Part shown: in pieces, positions 49,171-62,129 of the stretch
How the letters are laid out: every line of letters begins with the position of its first letter
How positions within the stretch are numbered: position 1 is the stretch's first letter
Source: Cavia porcellus
Lineage: Eukaryota > Chordata > Mammalia > Rodentia > Caviidae
DNA length: 64,000 bases
Assembly (NCBI RefSeq): GCF_034190915.1
Contig: NW_026947507.1
Coordinates: 18,975,501 to 19,039,500, forward strand
Direction of reading: 5' to 3'
The notes under the pieces: generated by a model
Told to the model about the DNA's origin: nothing
Seen by the model: only the letters and a program-made list of their open reading frames with translations
The model's database searches: none
Made by a program: the position numbers and the translations under genes

Positions 49171-50543
49171 TAAGGAGATTAAAGAATCATTTAACATTAC
49201 TGTTTTTTAAAAAGTTTCTATTAAAGCAGTAATTTAAAAGAAAATATTGACTTATGTAAATGAACAATAATTAAAGCTTTTTAATACAAAAAAGAACTTA
49301 AATTAAAATAAAAAAATTTAAAGTGGAAAATCTTCCAATAGTAATGGCATGTTTTCCCCCTCTCTCTTTATCTCTTAAGTAGTAAAATATATTAACTATA
49401 TAATTGAACAGAAAAGAAAATAAAGTAGTTGAATATGTTAAGATGTTCAATTTCTATAGTTATTACAACAGTTGAAGAAGGATATACTTTAACATAAAAA
49501 ATACTTTTAAAATATTATTATCCAGTGTTTCTTAGAGGGTTCAGGTTGTATAAATTGGTTCAAACATGTGGAAAGCATTTAACAGTTTATATCAAAAGAT
49601 TTAAAAATATGTATCACTGGATTTAATTATTCTAATTCTAGTATAGTTGTTAGGTTCATCATCACATAATTGAACCTAAAATACATCTATTACAATTTTA
49701 TTTATAACAGGACAAATTATAAATGAGGCAGGTTTGTTACAAACAATATAAAAGAAGTTTTCAGAGAGACTTTTCCAATAAAATATCAAATTAAAAATTA
49801 CTGTTTAAACTTAAAGTTTGACATGAATTTTGGGACAGAAAAAAATGTTGACTGACAAAATACAAATGTATCAAAGATACATGATAGATGTTTTATCCTT
49901 TTTCTTTCTACTACCTAATCTAAAGTTTGAATCTATTCCTACTATAACCATGTACACCATAAATGATTCTGTCTTCTCTGACTGTTGCGCAGTGTTTCCT
50001 CAATTATTTTTTTCTTATTTTCTGCTAGTTTGCAATTATTAAAATGAGACTTTGGGGTGTAGAATTACTCTCAACTTACTAAAATAACAAATCAAGTATT
50101 TTGTCAATACCAACATTACAACAAGCTTGATATTTTATGTCATAGCCCCTATTTTCTATAAGGATGATTTTTATAATTCATAACCCATTCGTAGTACTTC
50201 CTCATCTTTTTAATATGTGTAGCTCATATTTTTCTCCAACTGTGTCAAGTAATGAATGTTAAAAGATAAGTTTAAACAAACTATTATTTGCTCTTTCTAA
50301 ATTTCACATTCCTGTATGCAATGAATTTATTGCGATGTGTTCCATAAAATAATGCAGACACTTGAGGTATAAGTGAAACTTAAATGAGATTCCTTTGAAA
50401 CATGTGAGTTTAAAAAAATATTTAAATTATAAATATGTTTGATTGTTGAAACCAAAAAAATAAAGCTTCAAATTAAAAAGATATGGCTGAATAAATTATA
50501 GATATATAAATAAGATAAAAACCATTTTATAAGTAGCAAGGAC
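49171..50543. other. AT-rich intergenic sequence, nothing recognised
   Basis: No frame of note and no repeat that I can name. Confidence 0.5.
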
Positions 50544-50673
50544 GAGCTGGATATGTAATGCCAGCACTCAGGAGGCTGAGATAGGATCACTGTGAGTTCG
50601 AGACCAGCCTGGGCTACAAAGTGAGCTCAAGGACAGCCTGAATTTTAGTGAAACCCTGTCTCAAAACAACAGC
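50544..50673 (+). repeat. B1-like SINE
   Basis: Matches B1: taatgccagcactcaggagg, gagttcgagaccagcctggg, gaaaccctgtctcaaaac. Target duplication aagtagcaag at 50531-50540 and 50674-50683. Confidence 0.92.
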
Positions 50674-50683
50674 AAGTAGCAAG

Positions 50684-52355
50684 TGGGTGGATCATAATAC
50701 TAATCAATTTGCATTTTCTTATATTCAAATGCAAATTTAAGCCCAAGTTTCTTCAAATCATTTTTTCCATTTTTATCTAACAGTAATCATGCTGATCACA
50801 TTGATGTGAAATAATCATTTATTTAAAAATTTGTGATATTCTGTTTAAAAACTAGTATTAAAATTCTAAGTCATATAGTATACTTTGGCTCAGTCAGTTA
50901 AGTGGAATTATTCTCTTTCCTCTACCTGTAAGTACCACCCTCAAAACATCCATATATTTTAATCTTTGGTCAAGTTCACATATAAATATAAGTGCAGTCA
51001 TTTAATTCTAACCCTGTGCTGCTTTTCAGCCATTAACTCTTTTCCTTTGAGCATTTTGAACTTATATAACAGCAAAAGGAATTGAAAGAGCATCAACTGT
51101 CTCTCTAATATAAATTTATTCTGTGACTGCCGATGAGAAAAACTTATTCCCTTGACATAGGAATTTGTTTTCATGGGAATAAATATCTGAATACAACTCT
51201 TTCACACATGATTTCTTTTGAAAGATTAATTTGTCAGACTTTCACATTGCTTTCTTCTCACCTACACTATTTCAGAAACTACTGTATCTCTTCATTTTAT
51301 CTTTAAGTTTAATGTTATATAATAATATAGTTAGATTGTTTTGTTCATCTTGTTATGCTCAACCCATTTTCCCTAAACAGTCAAAAGTGTTGTACAAAAA
51401 CATTATGAGTGTTTAATTTTGTTATCTTCAGTCTTGCAGCTATGCATCACTTCTTCAGATTTCTTTAATTAAAAGTGATACACATATTTTAATTTTGTAT
51501 CTATGTTTCATGTCATATCATATTTGGAACAGCTGAAACAATATTCATAAGTCTGTTCATTTCTACAGTGCTTTTTCCATCTTCTCTTTCTCTCTTTCCT
51601 TACCATACTCAAAATGCAGAAATGATTGGATTTTCATGAGCTTGCTAAATAAGTCTCTACACATTACAATGAGCAGCTATTGCTTAGGAAATGTCAATAA
51701 CCTTAGAAGTCAAGCCATGCTGACTTACGTCCACTGAAGCATGAAAAAAACTATTGCTCTGGATTTATTAGCTAGTTGTATGGGGATATTAAAAAAACAA
51801 TTAAGCTTTTGAATGTGGACAAGAGCCATGTGGAATAGGAAAGTGCATTATGTTAAAAGCAGAAGCTATGCCTTTAACCATAGCTGTACCACCACTCAGC
51901 TCTGTCGGGCTTGCTAACTCAGCTGTCTTCCCCAGACCTGCTTTATCTGTGGGAACAATATTAGGCCATAATTGTTAAAATTTTTATTCAACTAGTTTTG
52001 GAGAAATAGAAATGAAATTTCCCAAATTAGAAAGTCAATCTAATAACATAAAAAAGAAAATGTTATTGAATATAATTAAACCAAGATGTGATGCATGTCA
52101 CAGGTGGTGATCACTAAAGAGACTTCAAAGATAGAAAGCTTTTTTGTAGCTAGGTATGTACCACCCATTGTTTTCAATATAAATAAAAACTAGTTCTCAA
52201 ATAAGAGGACTTCACAGTACCATTTATCACATACAATGCTACAAGAATCTTAGGTCTGACTCTAGCTATTGACTCCCAAAGGACAGGTCTGGCCACTTCC
52301 TCAAAAAACCAAATGGGGCAAATGGTTACGACCTATGTGAGAAATACATTCATAC
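50684..52355. other. Intergenic sequence, nothing recognised
   Basis: AT-rich to 51700, then of mixed composition. No convincing gene or repeat seen. Confidence 0.45.
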
Positions 52356-53919
52356 TGTATATACTGAGTAACGTATAGTAGGGGTATCCTGGAAAGGATT
52401 AGAGAGATGAGCATCCTTGAGGAGATTAGGGTGGAAAACTGGTCAAACTGTAGGCATGACCTTCAGTTATGGGGACCCAAGATGTCCATGCAGAGCACAA
52501 AATTGTGGATGACTAAAATTTCTTAGACTCTATACATGGGACTGACTAGATCAATCAGAAAAATGACATTTTTAATCCATAATTTACATCTGTCACAAAA
52601 CCAAGCAAGCTTTTGATAGGACAGCTTAAATCTGATGTCAGGCCAAATGAGTTTCCCATAAGACAACTATCTCAAGTGCCTTATTTGCATGAGGGAGAAG
52701 CAATCTAGAAACGAGATACAAAACACCCTCAGCATTTCCCACATGGCTTCTGAGAGTCTTTTTTATCCGCCTCCTCTTATTGGCAGACCATACTTCTTTT
52801 CCACCTTCAATGAATAGTAAACCTTGCTACTTTGCATTGTTTGCCCAATTCTTTCTCCAGGAGACCAAGAACCTGCAAAAATATCTATAGGACTGTTGTA
52901 ACCCACCCAAAAAACAAGGCTCCATGATGGAAAGCAGGGCAAGACCCCGGAGATGAAAAACGGGAAGACGTATTTTTAAAAGAAGCACTTTTATTTTAGC
53001 TGGCCCAGTGACACAGTGCAGATGGAATTTGCAAAGCTGTGCAACTGAGAATTTTGACTGATTTTTATAGTTCATTTATGATTAGCTCATTGATCATTAA
53101 GTACATAACCATGAGAAACAGAAACAAGGTGGGCCTTTGTTCCTCTTTGCTTGAGATCAGAGCATTTCACAGTGGGTGGTTAGCCAATTCATAACCCTTG
53201 ATCTGCCAGTTTCAGGAACATTTGTCTCTCATAAAGGGAATAATGGTTGACACAGCATCATTTGTCTCTTGTAAGGGAAACAAAAGTTGGCATAGCAAAC
53301 AGGTTACTAAGAGGGGGGGGACGCATACAGAACAGCATGACAATGCAGTCAGTTAATTTATAATAAATTTATAGCAATGTGGTCAATGCTCCAGGTACAT
53401 GGTTACTAGGGCGATAAGCATAGAGCATAACAAGGACCCAAAAGCTGGAAACAGCCTCACTCTCATTTTTGGAGTACTGAGAAGAGCTTCAGGATTACTC
53501 AGAGGAAGAATGAGGGTAGAGAGAACAGAGGAATACACTGCCAAGGAGTCTTAGTCAAATTGATCTGGTGGATCATAATCTCAGATCTGGTTCTCTGAGG
53601 TGTCACCAGCTCTGGAGAAATTGTAGTTGCTTTCTGTAGGTGCAATTCCCATCATGAGATGATTATTCCAATTTGTGGTTGGGAACAGCCTTCATTACAA
53701 TCATGGGATAATTGCACCCACATAGGGGCCATGATAGGGTGACCTTGATAACCATGAAGGTTCGTACTCTGAAGTTTGTTTGCTTGCTACTGACCAAGTC
53801 AAAGGAGGCCATTTATTTCAGTAAAAATAAAAATAGGATTTATAACTCCAAAAAAGAGAGGAGGAGACCATTTGCCTAAAATTGCTATTTCGGTGTATAT
53901 ACTGAGTAACGTATAGTAG
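52356..53919. repeat. 1.5-kb segment bounded by a perfect 26-bp direct repeat
   Basis: The repeat begins tgtatatactgagtaacg and ends gtatagtag. The copies lie at 52356-52381 and 53894-53919. The segment is interrupted by the LTR at 52894-53432. Its left part ends with phrases typical of an LTR U5 region (tttctccaggagaccaagaacc at about 52853-52874). I cannot assign the segment to a known element. Confidence 0.6.
52894..53432 (-). mobile_element. Endogenous retrovirus solo LTR, 539 bp
   Basis: On the minus strand it starts TGTTATGCTCTATGC and ends GGTGGGTTACAACA. A TATA-type box (AACTATAAAAATC) lies near 53060-53072 and a polyadenylation signal (AATAAAAG) near 52992-52999. The target duplication aggac (5 bp) lies at 52889-52893 and 53433-53437. 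Five bases points to class III (ERVL-like) or some class I families. No internal region is present. Confidence 0.8.
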
Positions 53920-53948
53920 AGGAGAGAATACAGTGGAATAATAGACAT

Positions 53949-54379
53949 TGTTATGATTCATATCTAAAATGTCCCTCAAGGCCACATGTGCTCCCAGTTG
54001 GGGCTTTTGGGAGTGACTAGATCATGGGTGTGTGATAAGTAGATTAACCCACAGGCTCAATTAGCATAGTACTGGGTGTGGCTGAATGGATTTAATTAAA
54101 GCAGAGGACCCAACCTGGATGTAAGGAGCACCAACCAATAAATTCACAGCCTGAATGGAATAAAAAGGGAAATGGAAGCTCACTAGTGTTGCTTTTTTCT
54201 GCCTGCTTGGCCATCATGAACTTTTTTCTCTACAATGCCTCTGTACCATGCTGTCCTGCCTTGCAACCAACCAACTATGCACCGAAACCTCTATAAACTG
54301 TGAGCTACAATAAGCCTTTCCTCCTTTAACTTGTGGGCATTGGATATTTTGTCCCAGCAATGAGGAAGTAACTAATACA
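53949..54379 (+). mobile_element. MaLR-type solo LTR, plus strand
   Basis: Starts TGTTATGATTCATATC and ends GTAACTAATACA, with the typical MaLR order: 'gtgactagatcatggg', 'tgccttgcaacc', 'ctgtgagctacaataagcc'. The flanks gacat (53944-53948) and cacat (54380-54384) match at 4 of 5 bases. Confidence 0.8.
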
Positions 54380-54385
54380 CACATA

Positions 54386-54818
54386 CAGATATTCCTCACT
54401 GAATGAGCTGTTTAACAACTACCCAGACTTAATCATACTGACGCACTATTTAGACTTAATAACTGCCACTTGGACTTACACCAGACTTTTTATTTTGTAC
54501 AGTTCTGTACATTGTGTTTATAATGCCTCAACCATTTTTTTTTTTTTTTTGGTATGGTACACCTTGTTTTTGCAGACTGCAATTTTGTTGATTGTGCTCA
54601 CTTTAGTTTTATGCTCTGTTGTACATAGCAGTACTGCATATAAGAGTTACTCAAACAAAAGCAAAATCATCAAGTTGGTGTTTCCTTTGACCATTTTTTG
54701 TTCTGTATACATATTGTAATGTACTGTACATACTACATACAATTTCTTATTTAGCCATCAAATTCTTTTATCGACCTAGTCAAAAAAAATGGAATTGATC
54801 GTTAAATAAGGAATATGT
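54386..54818. mobile_element. Possible Tigger/pogo-like DNA transposon, non-autonomous
   Basis: The left end CAGATATTCCTCACTGAATG follows a TA. The right end, in reverse, reads CATATTCCTTATTTAACG and is followed by TA. The ends are partly inverted, and TA duplication is what the pogo/Tigger group makes. The inner sequence repeats 'gacttaat' phrases. It is diverged and I cannot give a family name. Confidence 0.4.
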
Positions 54819-55559
54819 ATATTCGGTCTTGCTTCATTTTTTTCTGGGCCTAGATCTTTTGCTCTCCTGTTGAAGGGAAAGATCCGGATTGCATATTCTG
54901 TCCATTCATGTGCTGATAAGGGAAGGGGGGATGGTAGCCATGTATGGACAGGGCTCAGGAGGTTCGGAGAAGTCATTCATCTCTAAGAGAAAAAAAAAGT
55001 CTAACTTTTAATGTCCCAATTTTCCAGTGACTGTTACAATCTTGTAAATTTCAAAATATCTTAGTCAATCATATTTGGTGTTTTCAGCTTTGAAGCAGGA
55101 GGAGAGAAAAATCTGACCCAAATTTTAGGGAAGTTTAAGGAATCAAAGGAGACAGCTGTAGAGAATCAGTGCTTTTAGCAAAAGCAGCCCGTAAATCCCT
55201 CTTAAAATGTTAATGTCAGACTCTTGGTAAATTAATCGGCCATCTGTTTGCTAATGGGATTTTGCCACAGAAAAATAAACTTCTTAATGTTTATAACCAG
55301 ATATAACTTGGCAACTCGGACTGAGATCCCCACCAAACTAGGATCCTATCCTTGCAGTTTCCCTGGGAAAAAAGGGATACCTTCTTTGATGATGATGTGT
55401 TTCACAGGGATAGTTCCTGGGTTCTTCCTGGATTTTAAATCTACCCAATGACTTACTGAGCTTTTAAAATTGACTTGTATTTTTAAAAATAAAGAATTTA
55501 CAAGTTTTCACATGAAAATAGCATCGGGTGAAAAAGAATCTCATCTCTTATTTTCAAAA
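54819..55559. other. Intergenic sequence, nothing recognised
   Basis: Mixed composition. The 67-codon frame at 55248-55451 has no recognisable domain. Confidence 0.45.
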
Positions 55560-55905
55560 GACAGAAAGCAGCCTTTTATTTTTTTAGGTTTTTAATTTTG
55601 TTTTTTTCTTAGTGCATGTTTTCAGTACACAGTAATCACATTCATTGTGGGGATTTGGTACATGTATGTAATACATCTTAATCCTTATCCACTTCTCCTT
55701 TCCTCTCTTCTACCACTCTTGGGGTCCTTCCCTTTTCAAAAAGATCTACCTATTTACTGTATATTTTATTTTGCTCTTTAATTTATGTATATATTAGAGA
55801 AACCATGTGATATTTAAATTTGAGTACCTGATTTATTTTATTTAATTTTATGGTGTCAAGATGCAGTCAATTTATTTTTAGCTTGTATTTGTTCTCATGC
55901 TATAA
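55560..55905 (-). mobile_element. Old L1 3'-end fragment
   Basis: The phrases 'acatgtatgtaatacatcttaatcc', 'agagaaaccatgtgatattt' and 'tcaagatgcagtc' match the reverse complement of the 3' end of an older L1 family. This family is distinct from the young copies in this window. Confidence 0.45.
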
Positions 55906-58900
55906 AAATCTCAAAATTGAAATAGAAACAAAAACAATTACTACTTAAATCAATAAAGATGCTGATATGTGTTTCAAACCACAGTACCAGCAAAGGGAAC
56001 TTAGAACAATTTAGGTGTTTGCTCTTCTGTACTAATTCTGAAGACTTTGATACTTTTTAATGAGTTTATTGTAATTTCCTTTGTAGTCCCTGATAAGGGA
56101 CAACACATTACATATGAGAAAAATACTGGCAAATAGATACACTGTTCAGTTGTAGACTGTCTCTCCAGATGCTGGACTCTGGAAGTCACCCCTCAGACAT
56201 CTTGTGTTCTCCAATGGCCCTCATTCTAGAATACTGGCATTAAATATTTCCCATATTCTGATCATCCTAAAAGTTAGATCTTTGGCTTCAACCATTGCCA
56301 TGGGAAGGCTTATAAATCCAGCTGCCTATATTAACTCTTTCTAAAACTTTACTGATCCCAAAATGACAGTCAAAGAAATGATTAGTAGTACAGGGCAGAA
56401 AAGGAGTTTTAATCAGTATGGCCATGCTGGAAGAACAGATAAAGAGGTTTGATATCTGTCTCCCAGGGGCTGGCAGAAACTTTAAGGTTTCATAGAATGG
56501 GGAGAGAAAGGCAAGGGTCAGATGCTTACTGGCAGGGTGGGTAGTCTCCTTGAGCTGTGGTCTGATTGATCATTATCTCCAGATTGGTTCAACAAGGTTG
56601 CTTCACAGAACCCCTTATGCCTTGGAGGGGCATCCAGTTCTCATGAAAGACTGCTCCCCCTTGGAGGTGAGGTGACTTCACCATGAGGTGTTCAAACCTT
56701 TCCCTAGAATCCAGCATGACTGCAGGTTTAGGACAGTGAATTGAGACTTCAAGCTATCATTCCAGGGGTTCTGACACCATAAACTTGTAAAACTGAGCAT
56801 TAAATATCCCTGTAAATCTAAAAAAAATGCCTTAGTTTTCAGTCTTGAGGAGGGCAAAATAAAGTAATTAAAATTTAATTTTTACTCAGACACCTTTGTA
56901 GTGATTAACATGGTTATGCACAGAATTGAGTGAGATCTAATCTGAAGTTTTAAAGTGATGAAGGAGACTGATATAAAAGGCAGGCAGCAATGCCAAACTT
57001 TATCTTGCCCTCAGTTACCCACTGGGCATCTATAACCTTAACCTTTACATTCCTTATATACCTAAGCAACAATAGTACTCTTAAATATATAAAAAAAATT
57101 AATTCTCTCCTACTTCATTCATAACCAGCGTACCTATCTACAGTACCATCATTTTGGAGCTACTTATAAAACTATACAAATCCCACCTCCACACATAATT
57201 CATTAATAAGCTTTAGAGTTAATCTATTCTTAAAATATCACCTAAAGTTGTTTCTCATTTCTCACCACTATCTTTGAAGTCCAAGCTGCCACCGAAGTAC
57301 CTATTCTTCAGAACATCAGAGTGATATTTGAAAAGTGTGTATCAGCTCATGTCATAGCTCTGATCAAGATCATCTCATAGTGTCCCATTGCCCAGAACAG
57401 AAGACAAATCTCTTGCTGATTGAAATGTCAGTCATGAACAGACAGATATTGTGTGATTCTTTTATTTAATGTAGTCATGCTCATAGCAGCAAAAAGTAGA
57501 CTGCTAGTTTTTTCAGAGTCTTTGAGATGATAAGCCGAGTTGTTTAAAGGATATAGTTGAGTTCTACAAGATGATAAATCCCAGAAATTTGTTTTAAAAC
57601 AATGTTAATAGACTGTACACTATTGAAAGTGTTATAGTCCAACCCCTAGTTTCTGTCTAAGGAAGTCAAAGAATGAAACTGTGGCCAAAGGTGGCAGTAA
57701 AAGAGAGTTCATTTTGTCTTCTTTTATTCTGAAAGATTATAATACAATGTACTATTTTTACTCTCATATTATTAGGTCATGAAATTACACTTTGTTTTTG
57801 CATAAAATAAGATAGTTTATGGGACGTATTAGAAGAGAGAAAGCTCCAAGAGCCAGGAAATGACCGAAAAATGGTTGCAGTAGTGAGCTTTTTTTTTAGG
57901 GTCTTTTATATGTTGGTGGTCTTGTCTCTGGCCATAAGAGATCAAAGGGGACTTAGTCTATAGAACTTCAGTACAGACTGAACATCCTTTAATGTAAGCC
58001 ATACAGAAACAGAGGAGGCAGTGATCATACACAGACGATGTATTCTTTGAACAGTCAGGAATCTTGTTGAATAAATAAGGAGAACAGAGCAAAGGGAGGA
58101 GGAACCAGTTACTGTAGTCACTTCTCTGTGCTTGATTTCTGCATTACTGAAGTTAATGATACATTCGATTTGAGAGAATGTTTAACCTTATGTAAAAGCT
58201 GTCTTATTCATAAGACTGACCAATCTTATTCCATCTCACCCTGTTCCTTGGTAGCAGTGTATTTATGAGCTACATAGCTAAAGTACCTCTTATGACAGTT
58301 GTATGCCTAAAAATAGCTGACGTGGTAAATTTTTGATATTATTTTGATCACAGGTTTTTTTTTTTTTTAAATCTCTTGACATGTTCTGCAATGTCCTCAA
58401 TGCATTGTGGGTGTCTATGAGAAAACCACTGGAATATTGGTGAGATAGAAATAAAGGAGAAAGAATGTATCAGTAATGGTTATGACATGAAAGATTTGGT
58501 TTGGGGACAATGTAACCTGGGAGCATCTCCAATCTGGGTCCTAGCTGTCTGGATTTGTCCACCCACACGCAATCAACTTATGTGAAAACACTAACAAGGA
58601 ACAATACAATTACTTTAATTACAATTTGGTCAATGGAGAAAGCAGTTAATTTGCTATCCAGGGAAGTAAAGTCACTCTAACTTACAACAGGAGTAAAGCA
58701 AATGCCAGGAAATGTTCACAGGTACAGCATTAGCTTCCCGACAGGCTCAGAGAAAAAGCAAAGTTGGTATTAGAGCTGGAATAGAAATGTCACTTTCAGC
58801 CAACGCTGAAGAAATAGGTTAGCTTTAAAAATCCATTTCAATTTTCCAGTTTCCATAAGACCATCAGGAGGTGAGAAAGAAGAAATATGGATCAAGAATG

Positions 58901-58962
58901 TGAAAGAATGGGATTATTGAATTAATTTTTCAATTAATTCTCTTTTAAGTTCTTCAATTAGT
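55906..58962. other. Intergenic; LTR-like blocks at about 56380-56760 and 57830-58130
   Basis: Both blocks are less AT-rich than their surroundings and resemble degraded LTRs on the minus strand. The first has 'gcagaaaaggagttttaatcag' and 'ttgatcattatctccagattgg'. The second has 'gaaagctccaagagccagg' and 'ggtcttttatatgttggtgg'. No termini or target duplications were found. The rest shows nothing recognisable. Confidence 0.35.
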
Positions 58963-59063
58963 GGCTGGGAATTTAGCTCAGTGTAAACGCCTGCCTGGTA
59001 AGCTGGAGGTCATGAGTTTGAATCCTGACACCAGAACAAAAAAAAAAAAAAAAAAAGAATAAA
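58963..59063 (+). repeat. ID-like SINE
   Basis: Head ggctgggaatttagctcagt and B box gagtttgaatcc, with a long A tail. A small deletion lies between the boxes. Perfect 11-bp target duplication ttcttcaatta at 58950-58960 and 59064-59074. Confidence 0.93.
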
Positions 59064-59099
59064 TTCTTCAATTAATTCTTCCATCAATAATAAACTTAT

Positions 59100-59192
59100 G
59101 GGCCAGGAATTTAGCTCAGTGGCATAAGTGCCTGCCTCGCAAGCACAAGGTCATGAGTTCGATCCCCCATACAAAGTAATAACAAAAATAAT
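59100..59192 (+). repeat. ID-like SINE
   Basis: Head gggccaggaatttagctcag and B box gagttcgatccc, with an interrupted A-rich tail. Imperfect duplication aataaa(c/t)(t/g)tatg on both sides. It sits only 37 bp from the previous SINE, in the same orientation. Confidence 0.9.
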
Positions 59193-61431
59193 AAATGTAT
59201 GACTTTATGGAGTTTTATTTAATTATAGAATTTTATCAGTGATACTAGTAATACTGAATTAAAATTACATTCATTCTGAAATCATAGTTTTGATTTTGAA
59301 AATTTGATTCTTTTCTCACCTTTATTAATTTAATCATGAATTTATTTGGAAGAACAATTTGATAACTTAAAAAAAAGTGTGATTTATACAGAAAATGCTA
59401 CTTAGCCCCAGAGGAAGTATAGAGTAACTCATTTGTAAGATTTGTTTTCTTTTTCACAATACTCAAGAGTCTTCTTTTCAAGGAAAAGATGGGTTTATTG
59501 TTTAGTCAATAAAGTGTGAAACTATGCACTCAATAAATGTTGATTTCTTGTGAAGTTTTAAAAGTACGGATATTTTGTTCTATGTTTCTTCATGCACAAT
59601 TTCACACAAAGGAATTTTTATCTGTTCTATAACTGTCATTTTGGTGACATTTGTGCTCCTGTTAGGAGCTGCCTGGAAACTTAGAAAAACAGATATTTAC
59701 ACTAGATTGCTTAACATGTAAAGAAACATATTTAGTATAAATTCAGATATATTTGATTTAAAACATCACTATAATTACAACATCCATACACATACACCCA
59801 ACCATGCCTGGAAAAAGGCCCAAAAAAATCTATCATAAAAGAACTCTTTACTACATTTTTGCCTACTTTAAGGTGCTGACTATTAAGTAATTCTGCTGCC
59901 TCAGAACTAGGTTAACAACTTAAAGTTGTGTAAATTTTACTGATTATTTCTGTTGCTTTTTCATACAATTAAAATAAACTTGATCTATGTAGGTAATTTT
60001 AAAACACACACACATACACAAAGGATCTTAGGCAGCATTAAAAATGCTGATCTGCAATTTGCTACCAGGAATGCAGAAGCTCATTCTTACATACCCTGAG
60101 GGTGAGTAAGTTTAGGATATTTTAACAAATTCCAGAGTTAAATTCTAAAAAGAGAACTATTAGAAATTAATGCTAAGTTTTAAACAGGATTAAGCATACC
60201 GTATCATATCATAATGATATGCAAAATCATATCATAAATATATGATATGCGAAAAACCCAGCAGCATAATTCATAGGATTATTTATAAATTACAGACATC
60301 CAGAAGACTTATTCCCAGAACTATTCTCAGTTACAGCTGACCTGCAAACAAACAAGATATTTCTAAGGGCCCTATAGGGACTGGTTTTTAAAATTAATGG
60401 TATTAAATTGTCTATAGAATTTCTAAAAATTATTGAAGACTGTGACAGATTCCTAAAAATTCTTAATTCCTTAAATCCAAAATAAGATCTGAAAATGACT
60501 ACTCATCCCAAAAATTCTTCAAAATCTCCAGTGATGAGCATTTCTTCTCTTGAAAAGGTACAGAATAATTTATATGGACTGTCTCAAGAATAAAAGCAAG
60601 AAAAATTGTCATTTGTCGCAGGAAAACTAAATAGAATAAATAAAAAATTGAGGGGAAGTAACTGAATATTCTAAGGCAATCTGTAATATCTATAACAAGC
60701 GTCTTTAAAAGTATGCATTCAGTTTATGATGTCTCTTCCTTGGACAATCATTTCTTTTGCACCTCTTCATTGAGATGCGTGTCTTCAGTCATATTTGTAC
60801 TGTATCCGCATAGTTTGATGATTGGTTGGTGCTGATACAATAAAATTCTCTCTCCAGATATACTGGACTTACAATCCAAGTTTCATTAGTCGTATTCATT
60901 CAGGTAGAACCAAATTTAGTCATTAATGTTACTATTTCACTTCTCTTGAGTTGCACTATAATACTGTAAAGTACATGCTCATGAATTCATTTATATGTTT
61001 CTCGGTTGATTTTTCAGTATGAGTATTTGAAACATTTACTCCAACACCACCACCCATTAGCTGACAAGCTGTTGTGTTTTAAGACTTCACTGTAGCACTT
61101 ATATGTAAAAATCAACAGGTATGGGGTTAATGTTTTGTTTCAAAATTGTTTGCTCTCAAAAATTTTTTTTGTTGCTTCTTTTTCCACCACCCTCTGAAAT
61201 TTCAGATTGTGGAAAATAATTACTATGTGATTAATTTTAAAGTGACCATGGTTTTGTTATTGTTATTTTCTCCTTGACAGTCTTTTTCATGTTCTTTAGA
61301 TTGAAGGTACTACTAATAAATCTCTAGGTAAGAATCTTTTCAACTTTCCCTAGAAAATAGCCGTCCTTGTCAGCCTTGTGATTTCCTTTTCAGCCCTGCA
61401 ATTTTATTTTAGCTCCGTTAAATTGCCTTCA
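59193..61431. other. AT-rich intergenic sequence, nothing recognised
   Basis: No coherent frame. A small imperfect palindrome of 'catatcat/atgatatg' units lies at 60200-60252. Confidence 0.5.
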
Positions 61432-61525
61432 TGGGGGAGAGGATATACCTCACTGAGAGAGCACTTGCCTAGCAGGAGCAAAGCCCTAGATTCAAACCCC
61501 TCGTACTACAAAACAAACAAACAAT
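61432..61525 (+). repeat. ID-like SINE, second subtype
   Basis: Reads 'gaggatatacctcactgagagagcacttgcctagcagg' then 'ccctagattcaaacccc', with an A-rich tail. This is closer to the classical rodent ID pattern (ctagcatgcgcaaggccctggg) than the other SINEs in the window, so it represents a second tRNA-derived subtype. Confidence 0.75.
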
Positions 61526-62129
61526 ACAAAAACAAAAACTTCTACTATATTCATATTCTCATTTTACATGTCTCTATTTATTTCAAAATGAATAAACTTC
61601 TTTTTAGGTTTTGCCTTTTTAAACAAATAATGTTACATTATTTCTAATCACTCCCTAAAATTCTAAACTCTATTTGTTTAACAGCAGGAAATTTTTGCCT
61701 CTCAAACTAAAGCCAAGAATGAATTGTACTAATAAACTGAGTTTGGTTTCCAATAATTACCCCAGAATTATGCTATAATTACCATACTAGGTTACCTCTT
61801 TTATCCACTTCTAAGTCCCTAAAAGGAGATTAAAGCCAAAATAAAATCATTGGTCCCCAATCTCTTCCTCACAATTCTATAACAGGATAAAAGTATAATT
61901 TATGTGAACACTGATATACTAATGTGCTACTCTGTTACTCCTTCAAAAGAATTTCTTTTAAGAAATAAAGCAGCTTCATGTTTTCCAGATTATATATCAC
62001 TTTCAATCTAACCTAGTAGACAGGTAATTAAGAATCTTCAGTTGCCTGTCTTAATTCCCTTTAGTCAAGCATAAATATGTTTGCTATTCCAGCTCCACAG
62101 TTTTTCAGTTAATTTTGCCTAGGTTGGGT
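61526..62129. other. AT-rich intergenic sequence, nothing recognised
   Basis: No frame or repeat recognised. Confidence 0.5.
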
